Assembly: GCA_947591175.1 (NCBI GenBank)
Contig: CANQDB010000001.1
Coordinates: 1-36,469, forward strand
DNA: 36,469 bases
Reading direction: 5' to 3'
Source: an uncultured Bacilli bacterium
GTDB lineage: Bacteria > Bacillota_I > Bacilli_A > RF39 > UBA660
In this document: in pieces, positions 24,705 to 32,096 of the stretch
Numbering within the stretch: position 1 is the first letter of the stretch
Layout of the letters: each line of letters starts with the position of its first letter
Position numbers and translations under genes: made by a program
The notes under the pieces: model-generated
Told to the model about the DNA's origin: nothing
Database searches by the model: none
What the model saw: the letters and a program-made list of their open reading frames with translations, nothing else

Positions 24705-24733
24705 ATTATAGCATATTTTTAAGAAAAAGTCAA
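24705..24733 (-). promoter_or_regulatory. Strong promoter for the gene at 24228
   Basis: On the minus strand TTGACT (24728-24733), a 17-base spacer ending TGC, and TATAAT (24705-24710): near-consensus with an extended -10. Confidence 0.8.
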
Positions 24734-24796
24734 ATATTTTTTTCATTCTATCATATGCATCTTTTAAATTATAATAACTAAAAATTTGAAAGAAAA

Positions 24797-24812
24797 AGAG
24801 GAAACTCCCCTA
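24797..24812 (-). terminator. Probable infB terminator
   Basis: On the minus strand AGGGG-AGTTT-CCTCT followed by TTTTCTTT, overlapping the infB stop. A short stem with a G-U pair, so weaker than the others. Confidence 0.5.
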
Positions 24813-26942
24813 ACGTTTGATTTCGACCATTTCAAACGATTCGATAACGTCTCCCTCTTTGATATCTTGATAGTTTTCGAAAGTGATTCCACAGTCCATG
24901 CCCGTACTAACTTCCTTAACTTGGTCTTTTTCACGTTGAATAGAACGGATTTTACCAGTATAGATAACGACACCATCTCGGATGATTCGGCATTCACTTC
25001 CATTTTTGATGGTACCATCGAAAACGTGACTTCCCGCAATATTTCCAACTTTCGAGAACTTGAATAACTGCCTAATCATAGCCGTACCTAAAATTTTCTC
25101 TTTGTAAAGTGGCTCGAGCATACCTTTCATAGCTAGTTCCATATCTTCGACTACTTTATAAATAATATTGTAAAGTCTTATTTCGACGTCGTTTTCTTTA
25201 GCCATTTCGAGGGTGGCATTACTAGGACGAACATTGAAACCGATAACGATAGCGTTACTTGCTTTAGCAAGGACGATATCACTTTCGGTAATATTACCAA
25301 CACCACTTCTAATAACGTTAACCTTAATATCTTCGACTTTGATCTTTTGAAGAGAATTCTTAACGGCTTCTTGACTACCATTAACGTCGGCTTTTAAAAC
25401 GACATTGATTTCTTTCGTACCATCTTGAATAGCTCCAAATAGTTCTTCTAAACTCATGCCCGACTTGTTCGTGTCTTTTTCTTTAGCTCTTAAACTTCTT
25501 TCTTCAGCGACACTTCTTGCTTGCTTTTCAGTTTCGAAAGCCATGAACTTATCTCCAGCACTTGGAACATGGTTAAGTCCTGTAATCTCGACCGGAGTTG
25601 AAGGTAAGGCTTCGACGATATTTTGTCCTTTATCGTTCTTTAACGACCTAATCTTACCATAACTAGTTCCTACTACTACTGGGTCTCCTAAACGAAGCGT
25701 TCCATTTTGAATAAGTAAGGAAACAACTGAACCAATCTGTTTATCTAAGCGAGATTCAATTACTGTTCCCATCGCATAACGTGATGGATTGGCTTTTAAG
25801 TTTTGCATCTCGGCAACTAGTAAAATCGTATCGAGTAAATCGTTTACCCCTTCACCCGTCTTAGCCGAAATCTTATTGACGATTGTATCTCCGCCCCAAT
25901 CTTCGGGAGTTAAGCCATTTTCAACTAATTCCGTTAAAATCTTATCGGGGTTAGCATTCGGTACATCGATTTTGTTAATAGCGACAATTATCGGCACCTT
26001 AGCGGCTTTCGCATGATCGATTGCTTCTTTTGTTTGTGGCATTACTCCGTCATCGGCCGCCACAATCAAAATGACGATATCAGTAACACTTGCACCTCTT
26101 GCTCGCATTTCGGTAAATGCTTCGTGACCTGGGGTATCGATAAAGGTAATTTTCTTATCGTTATAAGTAATCTGATAAGCACCAATCGCCTGCGTAATAC
26201 CACCTGCTTCACCACTTGCGACATTCGTCTTTCTAATATAATCTAGTAACGAAGTTTTACCATGGTCGACGTGTCCCATAATGGTGACAACTGGAGGACG
26301 TTCAATTAAATCTTTCTCGTTATCGATAATTTCGTACTGTTCAAAATTAGATATATCGACTGACTCTTCTTTCTTTAAAGTCTTGTTGTAATCGACTACT
26401 AACATCTCGGCCACATCGTATTGAATCGAATTATTTAAAGTAGCCATAATTCCTAAATTAAATAGTTTCTTGACGAGTTCCGAAGGATTTACCTTTAACT
26501 CACTAGCCAAATCGGAAACACTCATGCCTTCGTGATAGACGATAACATCTCCCACTTCTTCGGCATTAGTCATTAACTTTTCACGATGTTTATACATGTT
26601 CTTCTTATCTTTTAAGAAGTCTTTGTTTGCTTCAGGTCGAGTAACTGTCTTTTTAATCTTCGTCGTCTTCTCAACTGGCTCCTCCATATCGACCATCGAT
26701 GCTGCTAAACTTTCGGCTTTATCTTCAAGTTCCTCTTCTTGAAGACGTTCCATTTCAAGTTCGCTAGGAGTCTCTTCCTTATCTTCCTCTTCTCTTTGAA
26801 TTTCGTTATCTAATAACGTAATATCATCATCACTCAACATCGTCTCGTTATTTTCGATTTCGATATCTAAACGTTTGCAAAGATTAACGATCTCTTCAAC
26901 GGTTTTCCCTACATCTTCCGCATATTCTAAAACATTCATCAT
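24810..26942 (-). CDS. infB: Translation initiation factor IF-2
   Basis: 710 residues. IF-2 brings formyl-Met-tRNA to the 30S subunit and promotes subunit joining. An IF2_N-type segment (NVLEYAEDVGKTVEEIVNLC), an acidic coiled linker (about 47-90) and a second N2 helix-turn (VSDLASELKVNPSELVKKLF) lead to the GTPase domain: GHVDHGKTS (223-231), DTPGH (269-273), NKID. Beta-barrel and C-terminal tRNA-binding domains follow. Length is typical of small-genome Bacillota. Two adjacent ATG codons lie close to GAGAAGG. Last gene of the rimP-nusA-ylxR-comEB-infB operon. Confidence 0.96.
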   Translation of the reverse strand: MMNVLEYAEDVGKTVEEIVNLCKRLDIEIENNETMLSDDDITLLDNEIQREEEDKEETPSELEMERLQEEELEDKAESLAASMVDMEEPVEKTTKIKKTVTRPEANKDFLKDKKNMYKHREKLMTNAEEVGDVIVYHEGMSVSDLASELKVNPSELVKKLFNLGIMATLNNSIQYDVAEMLVVDYNKTLKKEESVDISNFEQYEIIDNEKDLIERPPVVTIMGHVDHGKTSLLDYIRKTNVASGEAGGITQAIGAYQITYNDKKITFIDTPGHEAFTEMRARGASVTDIVILIVAADDGVMPQTKEAIDHAKAAKVPIIVAINKIDVPNANPDKILTELVENGLTPEDWGGDTIVNKISAKTGEGVNDLLDTILLVAEMQNLKANPSRYAMGTVIESRLDKQIGSVVSLLIQNGTLRLGDPVVVGTSYGKIRSLKNDKGQNIVEALPSTPVEITGLNHVPSAGDKFMAFETEKQARSVAEERSLRAKEKDTNKSGMSLEELFGAIQDGTKEINVVLKADVNGSQEAVKNSLQKIKVEDIKVNVIRSGVGNITESDIVLAKASNAIVIGFNVRPSNATLEMAKENDVEIRLYNIIYKVVEDMELAMKGMLEPLYKEKILGTAMIRQLFKFSKVGNIAGSHVFDGTIKNGSECRIIRDGVVIYTGKIRSIQREKDQVKEVSTGMDCGITFENYQDIKEGDVIESFEMVEIKR

Positions 26943-26970
26943 GACCTTCTCACCTACCCTTTCAACTTTT

Positions 26971-27471
26971 TTATTTACATTTTTCTAACTTGATAAGTCT
27001 CTTTTCAGGACTAAAATGGTCGATTGCAATACCACTTTCCTCGAGCATGGCCTTTGAATTCTCATCTAGATAGTCACCACTATAAACGATTCTCTTTAGT
27101 TCGCTATTGATAATCATTCTAGCACATATCGAGCAAGGGAAAGTCGTCACATAAATTGTGCCTCCCATAATTGAAACTCCTTGTTTCGCAGCTTGCACGA
27201 TGGCATTTTGTTCGGCATGTGCTGCTCGACAATACTCTTGTCTAGTGCCTGATGGAATACCATCTCTTTGACGCATGCAACCACCTAACTCACTACAGTG
27301 CTTTAAGCCTTGTGGTGCACCGTTGTAACCGATTGTTAACACTTCGTGATTCTTAACGATTACTGCTCCAACTTGTCGTCTACAAGTACTTCTCGTACAA
27401 GCAACTTCCGCCATCGTCATAAAGAATTCATCCCAATCAGGACGTAAATTCAAATTTTTAATCTTATCCAT
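26971..27471 (-). CDS. comEB: Deoxycytidylate (dCMP) deaminase, ComEB type
   Basis: 166 residues. Zinc-dependent deamination of dCMP to dUMP for thymidylate synthesis. Zinc and catalytic motif HAE (H85, E87) and PCSIC (C113, C116) are intact, and VGAVIVKNHEVLTIGYNGAP is the family's substrate-side strand. It begins one base after the ylxR stop and ends 28 bases before infB. In most Bacillota this slot holds ylxQ (an L7Ae-like protein), so its presence in the translation operon is unusual. Confidence 0.92.
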   Translation of the reverse strand: MDKIKNLNLRPDWDEFFMTMAEVACTRSTCRRQVGAVIVKNHEVLTIGYNGAPQGLKHCSELGGCMRQRDGIPSGTRQEYCRAAHAEQNAIVQAAKQGVSIMGGTIYVTTFPCSICARMIINSELKRIVYSGDYLDENSKAMLEESGIAIDHFSPEKRLIKLEKCK

Positions 27472-27472
27472 T

Positions 27473-27736
27473 CTAATCCCCCGCGATCATATTTTTTATT
27501 TCGTCGTATACTTGCTCCGTAATAGTTACCTCTAGTGCTCTATCTAAGGCCTTACTCTTTTTAGCTTTCTCTAAAACAGCTAGGTCCTTTTTAAGATATG
27601 CACCTCGGCCATTCTTTTTTCCAGTTAAATCGATTTCGACATTTCCTTCTGGCGTTCTTACAATTCTAAGTAAGTCCTTTTTCGGTAACTTTTCCCGACT
27701 TACACAACAGGTGCGTAAAGGTATCTTTTTCTGCAA
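27473..27736 (-). CDS. ylxR: YlxR family protein (DUF448)
   Basis: 87 residues from a TTG at 27736, after TAGGTGAT; a GTG at 27745 right behind the nusA stop is the alternative. PLRTCCVSREKLPKKDLLRIVRT and the GRGAYL motif are the YlxR signature. YlxR is a small RNA-binding-like protein, linked in Bacillus to RNase P modulation and transcription changes. Encoded between nusA and infB, as is usual. The second Cys of the CVxCR-like motif is replaced (CCVSREK). Confidence 0.9.
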   Translation of the reverse strand: MQKKIPLRTCCVSREKLPKKDLLRIVRTPEGNVEIDLTGKKNGRGAYLKKDLAVLEKAKKSKALDRALEVTITEQVYDEIKNMIAGD

Positions 27737-27745
27737 AGAAATCAC

Positions 27746-28888
27746 CTACTCACTTCTTAACCTGATGCCTGCTTCTTCTGCCTGTTTATAGTTTTTAATA
27801 TCGATTTTATAATGTGTCAAACGAGATGCAAGTCGAGCATTGTAGCCTTTCCGACCAATTGCCAACGAGAAATTATCGTCATCCGCTACGACGATAGCCT
27901 CTTCTTTCTTAGGATCCGTTATAAGAACACTCAAATTCTTAGCAGGACTCAAAGCATTGGCAATAAATACAGCAGGATCTTTATCGTACTTTACGATATC
28001 TAACTTTTCACCATTTAGTTCGTTGATAATTCGAGCAATTCTAGAACCCTTTTCCCCAATACAAGCCCCGATTGGGTCAACATTTGGGTTTTCCGAGTAA
28101 ACTGCCACTTTACTTCTAGTGCCAGCTTCTCGTGCGACACTATAAAGAAGAACTGTTCCATCGGCAAGTTCAGGAATCTCGTGTTCGAAAAGACGTTTTA
28201 CAAAACCATAATGTGTTCTCGATAAAAGAATTAAAATATTTTTGCCTTGGGTATTAACTTTACTTACGTAGACCTTAATCTGCTTACCCATTTCGATCTT
28301 TTCTCCAGGAATACAATCTTTCTTCGGTAAAATTCCGTTACTCCGACCGAGATTGACATAGTAATTATCCGTATCTTCTAACTCGACTGTACCAACTAAA
28401 AGTTCATCTTGCTTATCTTCGAAATCTTCGGCAATAGCACTTCTTTCACGTTCTCTAATCTTTTGAATCAACACTTGTTTAGCAGTAGATGTTGCCACCC
28501 GGCCAAAATCTTTAGGAGTTACTTCTGTATCGATCGTATCTCCTACTTCCTTTAACTTATCGATCTTACGAGCCTCACTTAACGTAATCTCTAATTCCGG
28601 ATCGAACTCTAACACTTCGATAGGATTACCCTCTTCATCGTATTCAGGATTCTCATTTAACTCATCGTAATCCATATCTTTCTTTTCGTCAGGTACAATT
28701 GTCAGATAAGAATAAACCTTAATATCTCCCGTATCCTTATTGATTACGACCTTACTATTTTGAATACCGTACTCTTTCTTATATGCAGCGGTTAATGCTT
28801 GCTCCATATACTCAAATATTTCATCCGCCGAAATTCCTTTTTCCTTTTCGACAGTTTTAACTGCCTCTAAAAACTCTTTACCATTCAT
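27746..28888 (-). CDS. nusA: Transcription termination/antitermination factor NusA
   Basis: 380 residues from ATG at 28888, 8 bases after AAAGGAGG. The Shine-Dalgarno lies in the end of rimP. Domains in order: RNA-polymerase-binding N-terminal domain (KEFLEAVKTVEKEKGIS...), S1 (about 135-200, LVGTVELEDTDNYYVNLG), KH1 and KH2 (CIGEKGSRIARIINELNGEKLDIV and AIGRKGYNARLASRLTHYKIDI). There is no acidic C-terminal repeat region, as in other Gram-positives. One base separates it from rimP, so the two are translationally linked. Confidence 0.95.
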   Translation of the reverse strand: MNGKEFLEAVKTVEKEKGISADEIFEYMEQALTAAYKKEYGIQNSKVVINKDTGDIKVYSYLTIVPDEKKDMDYDELNENPEYDEEGNPIEVLEFDPELEITLSEARKIDKLKEVGDTIDTEVTPKDFGRVATSTAKQVLIQKIRERERSAIAEDFEDKQDELLVGTVELEDTDNYYVNLGRSNGILPKKDCIPGEKIEMGKQIKVYVSKVNTQGKNILILLSRTHYGFVKRLFEHEIPELADGTVLLYSVAREAGTRSKVAVYSENPNVDPIGACIGEKGSRIARIINELNGEKLDIVKYDKDPAVFIANALSPAKNLSVLITDPKKEEAIVVADDDNFSLAIGRKGYNARLASRLTHYKIDIKNYKQAEEAGIRLRSE

Positions 28889-28889
28889 T

Positions 28890-29141
28890 TTAATTACCTC
28901 CTTTGGCTTTCGCATAGACATCTAAAATGTAACTTCCTTTAACTAAATCTTCTTCCTTATCCAACAAGGGATTGATAATCCTCGTGGCCATAACGACAGT
29001 ATTTAAGGGAATAATCTCATCCTTATCTAGAACAATTCGCAAAAAAGTTTGCCCATCCTCTTCTTCCACATAAGCATCATCCACCCAAACACCTAAAGAA
29101 TCCAGTTTGTCTCCGATGATTTTTACTATTTTTTCTTTCAT
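28890..29141 (-). CDS. rimP: Shortened RimP, N-terminal domain only
   Basis: 83 residues from ATG at 29141, after AGAGGA. It aligns with the N-terminal domain of RimP: LDSLGVWVDDAYVEEEDGQTFLRIVLDKDE, then a helix ending in YILDVYAK where the family has Y.LEVSSPG. The stop comes about 10 residues later, so the C-terminal SH3-like domain (about 70 residues) is missing. The reading frame is clean and the nusA ribosome site occupies the space. RimP assists 30S maturation. Either the N-domain suffices here or the protein is being lost. Confidence 0.75.
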   Translation of the reverse strand: MKEKIVKIIGDKLDSLGVWVDDAYVEEEDGQTFLRIVLDKDEIIPLNTVVMATRIINPLLDKEEDLVKGSYILDVYAKAKGGN

Positions 29142-29178
29142 AAAATAATCCTCTCTACACTCCTCTAACAAAACGATA

Positions 29179-29197
29179 GGAGTGGTTTTCCCACTCC
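29179..29197 (-). promoter_or_regulatory. Leader hairpin of the rimP-infB operon
   Basis: On the minus strand GGAGTGG-GAAAA-CCACTCC, a 7-bp GC-rich stem beginning within the first bases of the predicted transcript. No T run follows, so it is more likely a 5' stabiliser or regulator site than a terminator. Confidence 0.6.
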
Positions 29198-29209
29198 AAA
29201 TGTACTTAT

Positions 29210-29237
29210 ATTATAACATAGAAAACTAAAAAGTCTA
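29210..29237 (-). promoter_or_regulatory. Promoter of the rimP-nusA-ylxR-comEB-infB operon
   Basis: On the minus strand TAGACT (29232-29237), a 16-base spacer ending TGT, and TATAAT (29210-29215). Confidence 0.65.
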
Positions 29238-29273
29238 GTCTTTTTCCAAAATCTTTTTCCAAAATCTTTAGCC

Positions 29274-29302
29274 TTGTTTGAAAGATGACTTCATGATACA
29301 AT
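29274..29302 (+). promoter_or_regulatory. Promoter of the cyclophilin gene
   Basis: TTGTTT (29274-29279), a 17-base spacer and TACAAT (29297-29302). It is divergent from the rimP operon promoter. Two copies of CTTTTTCCAAAAT lie just before it (about 29239-29265). Confidence 0.55.
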
Positions 29303-29325
29303 GAAGTGGTAGAAAGGAGATAAAA

Positions 29326-29937
29326 ATGAAAAAATTATTATCCTATGGCTTATGTTTGTTACTTTTAACATTAACACTTACGGCCTGTGGTGAAAAAGAA
29401 GAAAACAAAGATTTACTTACCGGCTTACATCACGCTCAAATAGAGGTACAAAACTATGGTTTAATCGAAGTCGAATTAGATGCTGATGTTGCTCCAATTA
29501 CTGTTACCAACTTTGTAAATCTAGCCAAAGAAGGATTCTACGATGGCTTGACTTTTCACCGGATCATCGATGGCTTCATGATTCAAGGAGGAGATCCTTT
29601 AGGTAATGGAACTGGTGGAAGCGAAGAAGAAATCGAAGGTGAGTTCTCGCTAAACGGACACACCAACAATATCTCACATACGAGAGGAACAATTTCGATG
29701 GCTAGACGTGGCGGAAACCCCGATACTAAAGAAACGATGAATTCGGCCTCAAGTCAATTCTTCATCATGCAAGAAGATACTCCTAGTCTAGATGGAAGTT
29801 ATGCTGCATTTGGTCACGTTACTAGTGGTATGGAAATAGTTGATGAGATTTGTAAAAATACTCCAGTCGAAGATAGTAACGGAACAGTTCTAAAAGAAAA
29901 TCAACCGATTATTCAAATGATTAGAATACTCGATTAA
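29326..29937 (+). CDS. Secreted cyclophilin-type peptidyl-prolyl isomerase lipoprotein
   Basis: 203 residues. A lipoprotein signal ends in LTAC (C21), so the mature protein is lipid-anchored outside the membrane. A cyclophilin domain follows (about 35-203): APITVTNFVNLAKEGFYDG, FHRIIDGFMIQGGDP with the catalytic Arg, GTISMARR and SSQFFIM. It would catalyse proline isomerisation in exported proteins. AAAGGAG lies 8 bases before ATG. It could assist folding of the abundant secreted beta-rich surface proteins encoded nearby (inference). Confidence 0.93.
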   Translation: MKKLLSYGLCLLLLTLTLTACGEKEENKDLLTGLHHAQIEVQNYGLIEVELDADVAPITVTNFVNLAKEGFYDGLTFHRIIDGFMIQGGDPLGNGTGGSEEEIEGEFSLNGHTNNISHTRGTISMARRGGNPDTKETMNSASSQFFIMQEDTPSLDGSYAAFGHVTSGMEIVDEICKNTPVEDSNGTVLKENQPIIQMIRILD

Positions 29938-29973
29938 AAAGGCTTAAGTTTTCTATACTTAAACCTTTTTTTA
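29936..29973 (+). terminator. Terminator of the cyclophilin gene
   Basis: AAAAAGG-CTTAAGT pairs with ACTTAA-A-CCTTTTT, followed by a T run to 29972. Symmetric enough to work on both strands. Confidence 0.8.
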
Positions 29974-30081
29974 TGGTCGTAAAGCAGTAATTGGTAAAAG
30001 GTATATTCCTGTTTCCGGATCTTTTACAACCGCTTTAAAATTAGCAGTAATAACGCACATAAAGCGTGGCTTTTTTTTCAT
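29971..30081 (-). CDS. Possible tiny protein or gene remnant
   Basis: An open frame encoding MKKKPRFMCVITANFKAVV, then KDPETGIYLLPITALRP (36 residues; the frame stays open upstream to 30165). The 'D-ETG-YL' pattern is like that of small single-domain proteins of gut Bacillota, but I cannot name a family. There is no ribosome binding site before the inner ATG, and the longer version starts inside the opposing CPBP promoter. It may be the tail of a decayed gene. The rest of 30082-30144 shows nothing else. Confidence 0.25.
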   Translation of the reverse strand: MKKKPRFMCVITANFKAVVKDPETGIYLLPITALRP

Positions 30082-30144
30082 ACTATCAGAGAATTTTAAT
30101 ATACATTTTTTAAGAATTAATTTTATTTTTAAAGACCTACTTAG

Positions 30145-30173
30145 TTGAAACATATTTTCCCTCATGCTATAAT
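30145..30173 (+). promoter_or_regulatory. Promoter of the CPBP protease/phosphoesterase pair
   Basis: TTGAAA (30145-30150), a 17-base spacer ending TGC, and TATAAT (30168-30173). Confidence 0.8.
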
Positions 30174-30199
30174 AGAACTATATTAAAGGAGAATGAAAA

Positions 30200-31135
30200 A
30201 TGGCTTTACAAAATTTCTTAATAGCTTCTTTTGTTACTTTAAGTCCAATTCTTATATTGAAATACAAAGGTGGATTAAATAATAAAAACAATCTACTCTC
30301 TTTTATTATCGCTTATTTTTGGATGTTCTTTGCTATCGTCCTATCGACGATTTTAGTAAATGCTATGAACTATCGAAGAGTTTGGCACGTTTTAATTCCG
30401 ACTGTTCTAATCGAAAGTATTTATAATTTCTTCATCATTCGAGGCGACGTCGACTTAAAGAAATTACCAAAAAGTTTTTTTGTTTTTTGTCTTTTCTTCT
30501 TTTCATCTTTATTTGAACTAATTCCTATTAAGTTATTCCATCTATCATTTGAGACAATGAATCAAACGACAGCTTCTTTATTAACCTTATTTAGTGATGG
30601 AGTTGCCTTATTTATACTAGTGCTAGTCTACTTTAAAGATTTAAAAGAAGATCTCAAAAAGTTGAAAAAGAATTTCTATGGAATTATGGATACCGCAATA
30701 AAATACTGGTTCATAGGAATTGCTGTCATGGTTATATCAAACTTAATGATTCAATGGTTTGCTCCTCAAAGTGTCGCCGGTAATGAACAGGCTGTCCAAC
30801 AACTTTTGAACGAAACACCTTGGCTCACTTTTATTGCCGCCTCTTTCTTAGCCCCATTTATCGAAGAGTTAACTTTTAGAAAAGCCTTTAAAGATGTCTT
30901 TAAAAACAATATTCTCTTTTGTCTTACTTCAGGTCTCGTTTTCGGAGGTCTCCACGTAATCTTTACTATGACTTCACCTTGGGATTTATTATACATCATT
31001 CCATATGGTTCTTTAGGAGTAGCATTCGCCTACACCCTAGTAAAAACTGATAACGTCTATGCATCTATTATTATGCATCTCCTTCATAACACTGCTCTTA
31101 CTTCACTTTCTCTTTTAGGAATGGTGATACTATGA
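30200..31135 (+). CDS. CPBP-family intramembrane metalloprotease (CAAX/Abi type)
   Basis: 311 residues with about eight hydrophobic helices. The catalytic motifs are intact: E222-E223-x3-R227 in FIEELTFRKAF, H252 in FGGLHVIF, and H293-x3-N297 in IMHLLHN. Bacterial members act in bacteriocin immunity, protein export or signal-peptide processing; the substrate here is unknown. AAAGGAG lies 9 bases before ATG. Its TGA stop overlaps the ATGATG of the phosphoesterase gene, so the two are translationally coupled. It is the only gene in the window ending in TGA. Confidence 0.9.
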   Translation: MALQNFLIASFVTLSPILILKYKGGLNNKNNLLSFIIAYFWMFFAIVLSTILVNAMNYRRVWHVLIPTVLIESIYNFFIIRGDVDLKKLPKSFFVFCLFFFSSLFELIPIKLFHLSFETMNQTTASLLTLFSDGVALFILVLVYFKDLKEDLKKLKKNFYGIMDTAIKYWFIGIAVMVISNLMIQWFAPQSVAGNEQAVQQLLNETPWLTFIAASFLAPFIEELTFRKAFKDVFKNNILFCLTSGLVFGGLHVIFTMTSPWDLLYIIPYGSLGVAFAYTLVKTDNVYASIIMHLLHNTALTSLSLLGMVIL

Positions 31136-32058
31136 TGACTCGAAGTGAAAGAACTTTACAAAAAGAAAAAGAAGAACAAGATGCTCTAAAAAAAGAAAAA
31201 CGAAAAAAATATATAAAAAAATCTATCGCAATATGTCTTGTTCTTATCTTCATCATAACCGGTATTGTCTACTATAGCCGTTACATTGGTACAAGCGGAC
31301 TAATAGTTAAAGAATACAAAGTAGTTAACGAAAAGATACCAGAAGAGTTCTATGGTCTTAAAATAATTCAGTTTTCCGATCTCCACTATGGCTCAACTAT
31401 CGAAAAAAAGGAACTAGAAAATCTCGTCAAAAAGATAAACTCCCTTCATCCAGATTTGATATTTTTTACTGGCGACCTAATCGATAAAGATACCAAAGTA
31501 ACAGAAGATGTTGTCGAGGAAGTGACATCTTCCTTAAAAGAAATGAATGCTAAAATGGGTAAATACGCTGTAAGCGGTAATCACGATTATCTCTACGAAG
31601 GCTTTCAAAGCATTATGAAAAATAGTAATTTTAAATATCTAGATAACGACTATGACCTTGTCTATTATCAAGGTTATAATCCAATCCTAATCGTTGGTTC
31701 AAGTGATTCTGGTCAACATCAAGCCGATTTCGAAAAAAGTTATCGCTACTTCACAGAAGAAGGAAGTAACCCTGATATTTATACGATTGCCCTCTTTCAT
31801 GAACCAGATGATATCACGACAATTCGCACTAAACACGAAGTTGATTTAGCTCTTGCCGGACACTCGCACAACGGTCAAGTAAGACTTCCTTTCTTACCAC
31901 CTTTAAAAACAGTAAAAGGAGCAAGAAAATACAATGAACCTTATTATAAAGTAGGAACAACCGAGTTATACATTTCAAGTGGTTTAGGCACTAGCAATTA
32001 CAAATTTAGACTATTTAATAGACCGAGCATTAACTTTTATCGTTTAAGAAACCACTAA
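31132..32058 (+). CDS. Membrane-anchored metallophosphoesterase, YkuE/calcineurin-like
   Basis: 308 residues. A Lys/Glu-rich cytoplasmic N-terminus, one transmembrane helix (about 31-47), then an external calcineurin-like phosphoesterase domain. Metal ligands are all present: SDLHYG (D83, H85), GDLID (D115), GNHD (N150, H151), FHEP (H223) and GHSHNGQ (H244, H246). Such proteins cleave phosphodiesters or pyrophosphates of lipids at the membrane surface (UDP-diacylglucosamine or related for LpxH/YkuE-like members). The exact substrate is not predictable. It overlaps the CPBP protease gene by 4 bases. Confidence 0.9.
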   Translation: MMTRSERTLQKEKEEQDALKKEKRKKYIKKSIAICLVLIFIITGIVYYSRYIGTSGLIVKEYKVVNEKIPEEFYGLKIIQFSDLHYGSTIEKKELENLVKKINSLHPDLIFFTGDLIDKDTKVTEDVVEEVTSSLKEMNAKMGKYAVSGNHDYLYEGFQSIMKNSNFKYLDNDYDLVYYQGYNPILIVGSSDSGQHQADFEKSYRYFTEEGSNPDIYTIALFHEPDDITTIRTKHEVDLALAGHSHNGQVRLPFLPPLKTVKGARKYNEPYYKVGTTELYISSGLGTSNYKFRLFNRPSINFYRLRNH

Positions 32059-32087
32059 AAAGGAAATCCAAAAAAGATTTCCTTTTA
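32057..32087. terminator. Bidirectional terminator between phosphoesterase and surface protein D
   Basis: AAAAGGAAATC and GATTTCCTTTT form a perfect 11-bp stem with A and T runs on the two sides, serving the two convergent genes. Confidence 0.85.
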
Positions 32088-32096
32088 TGTTTATAC

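Noticed and set aside
24764..25067. Overlapping open frames on both strands at the 3' end of infB
   Set aside because: Alternative frames of infB C-terminal coding sequence; no independent signals.
29239..29265. Direct repeat CTTTTTCCAAAAT as an operator pair
   Set aside because: Two short AT-rich copies upstream of a weak promoter; no dyad and no other copies, so likely a chance duplication.
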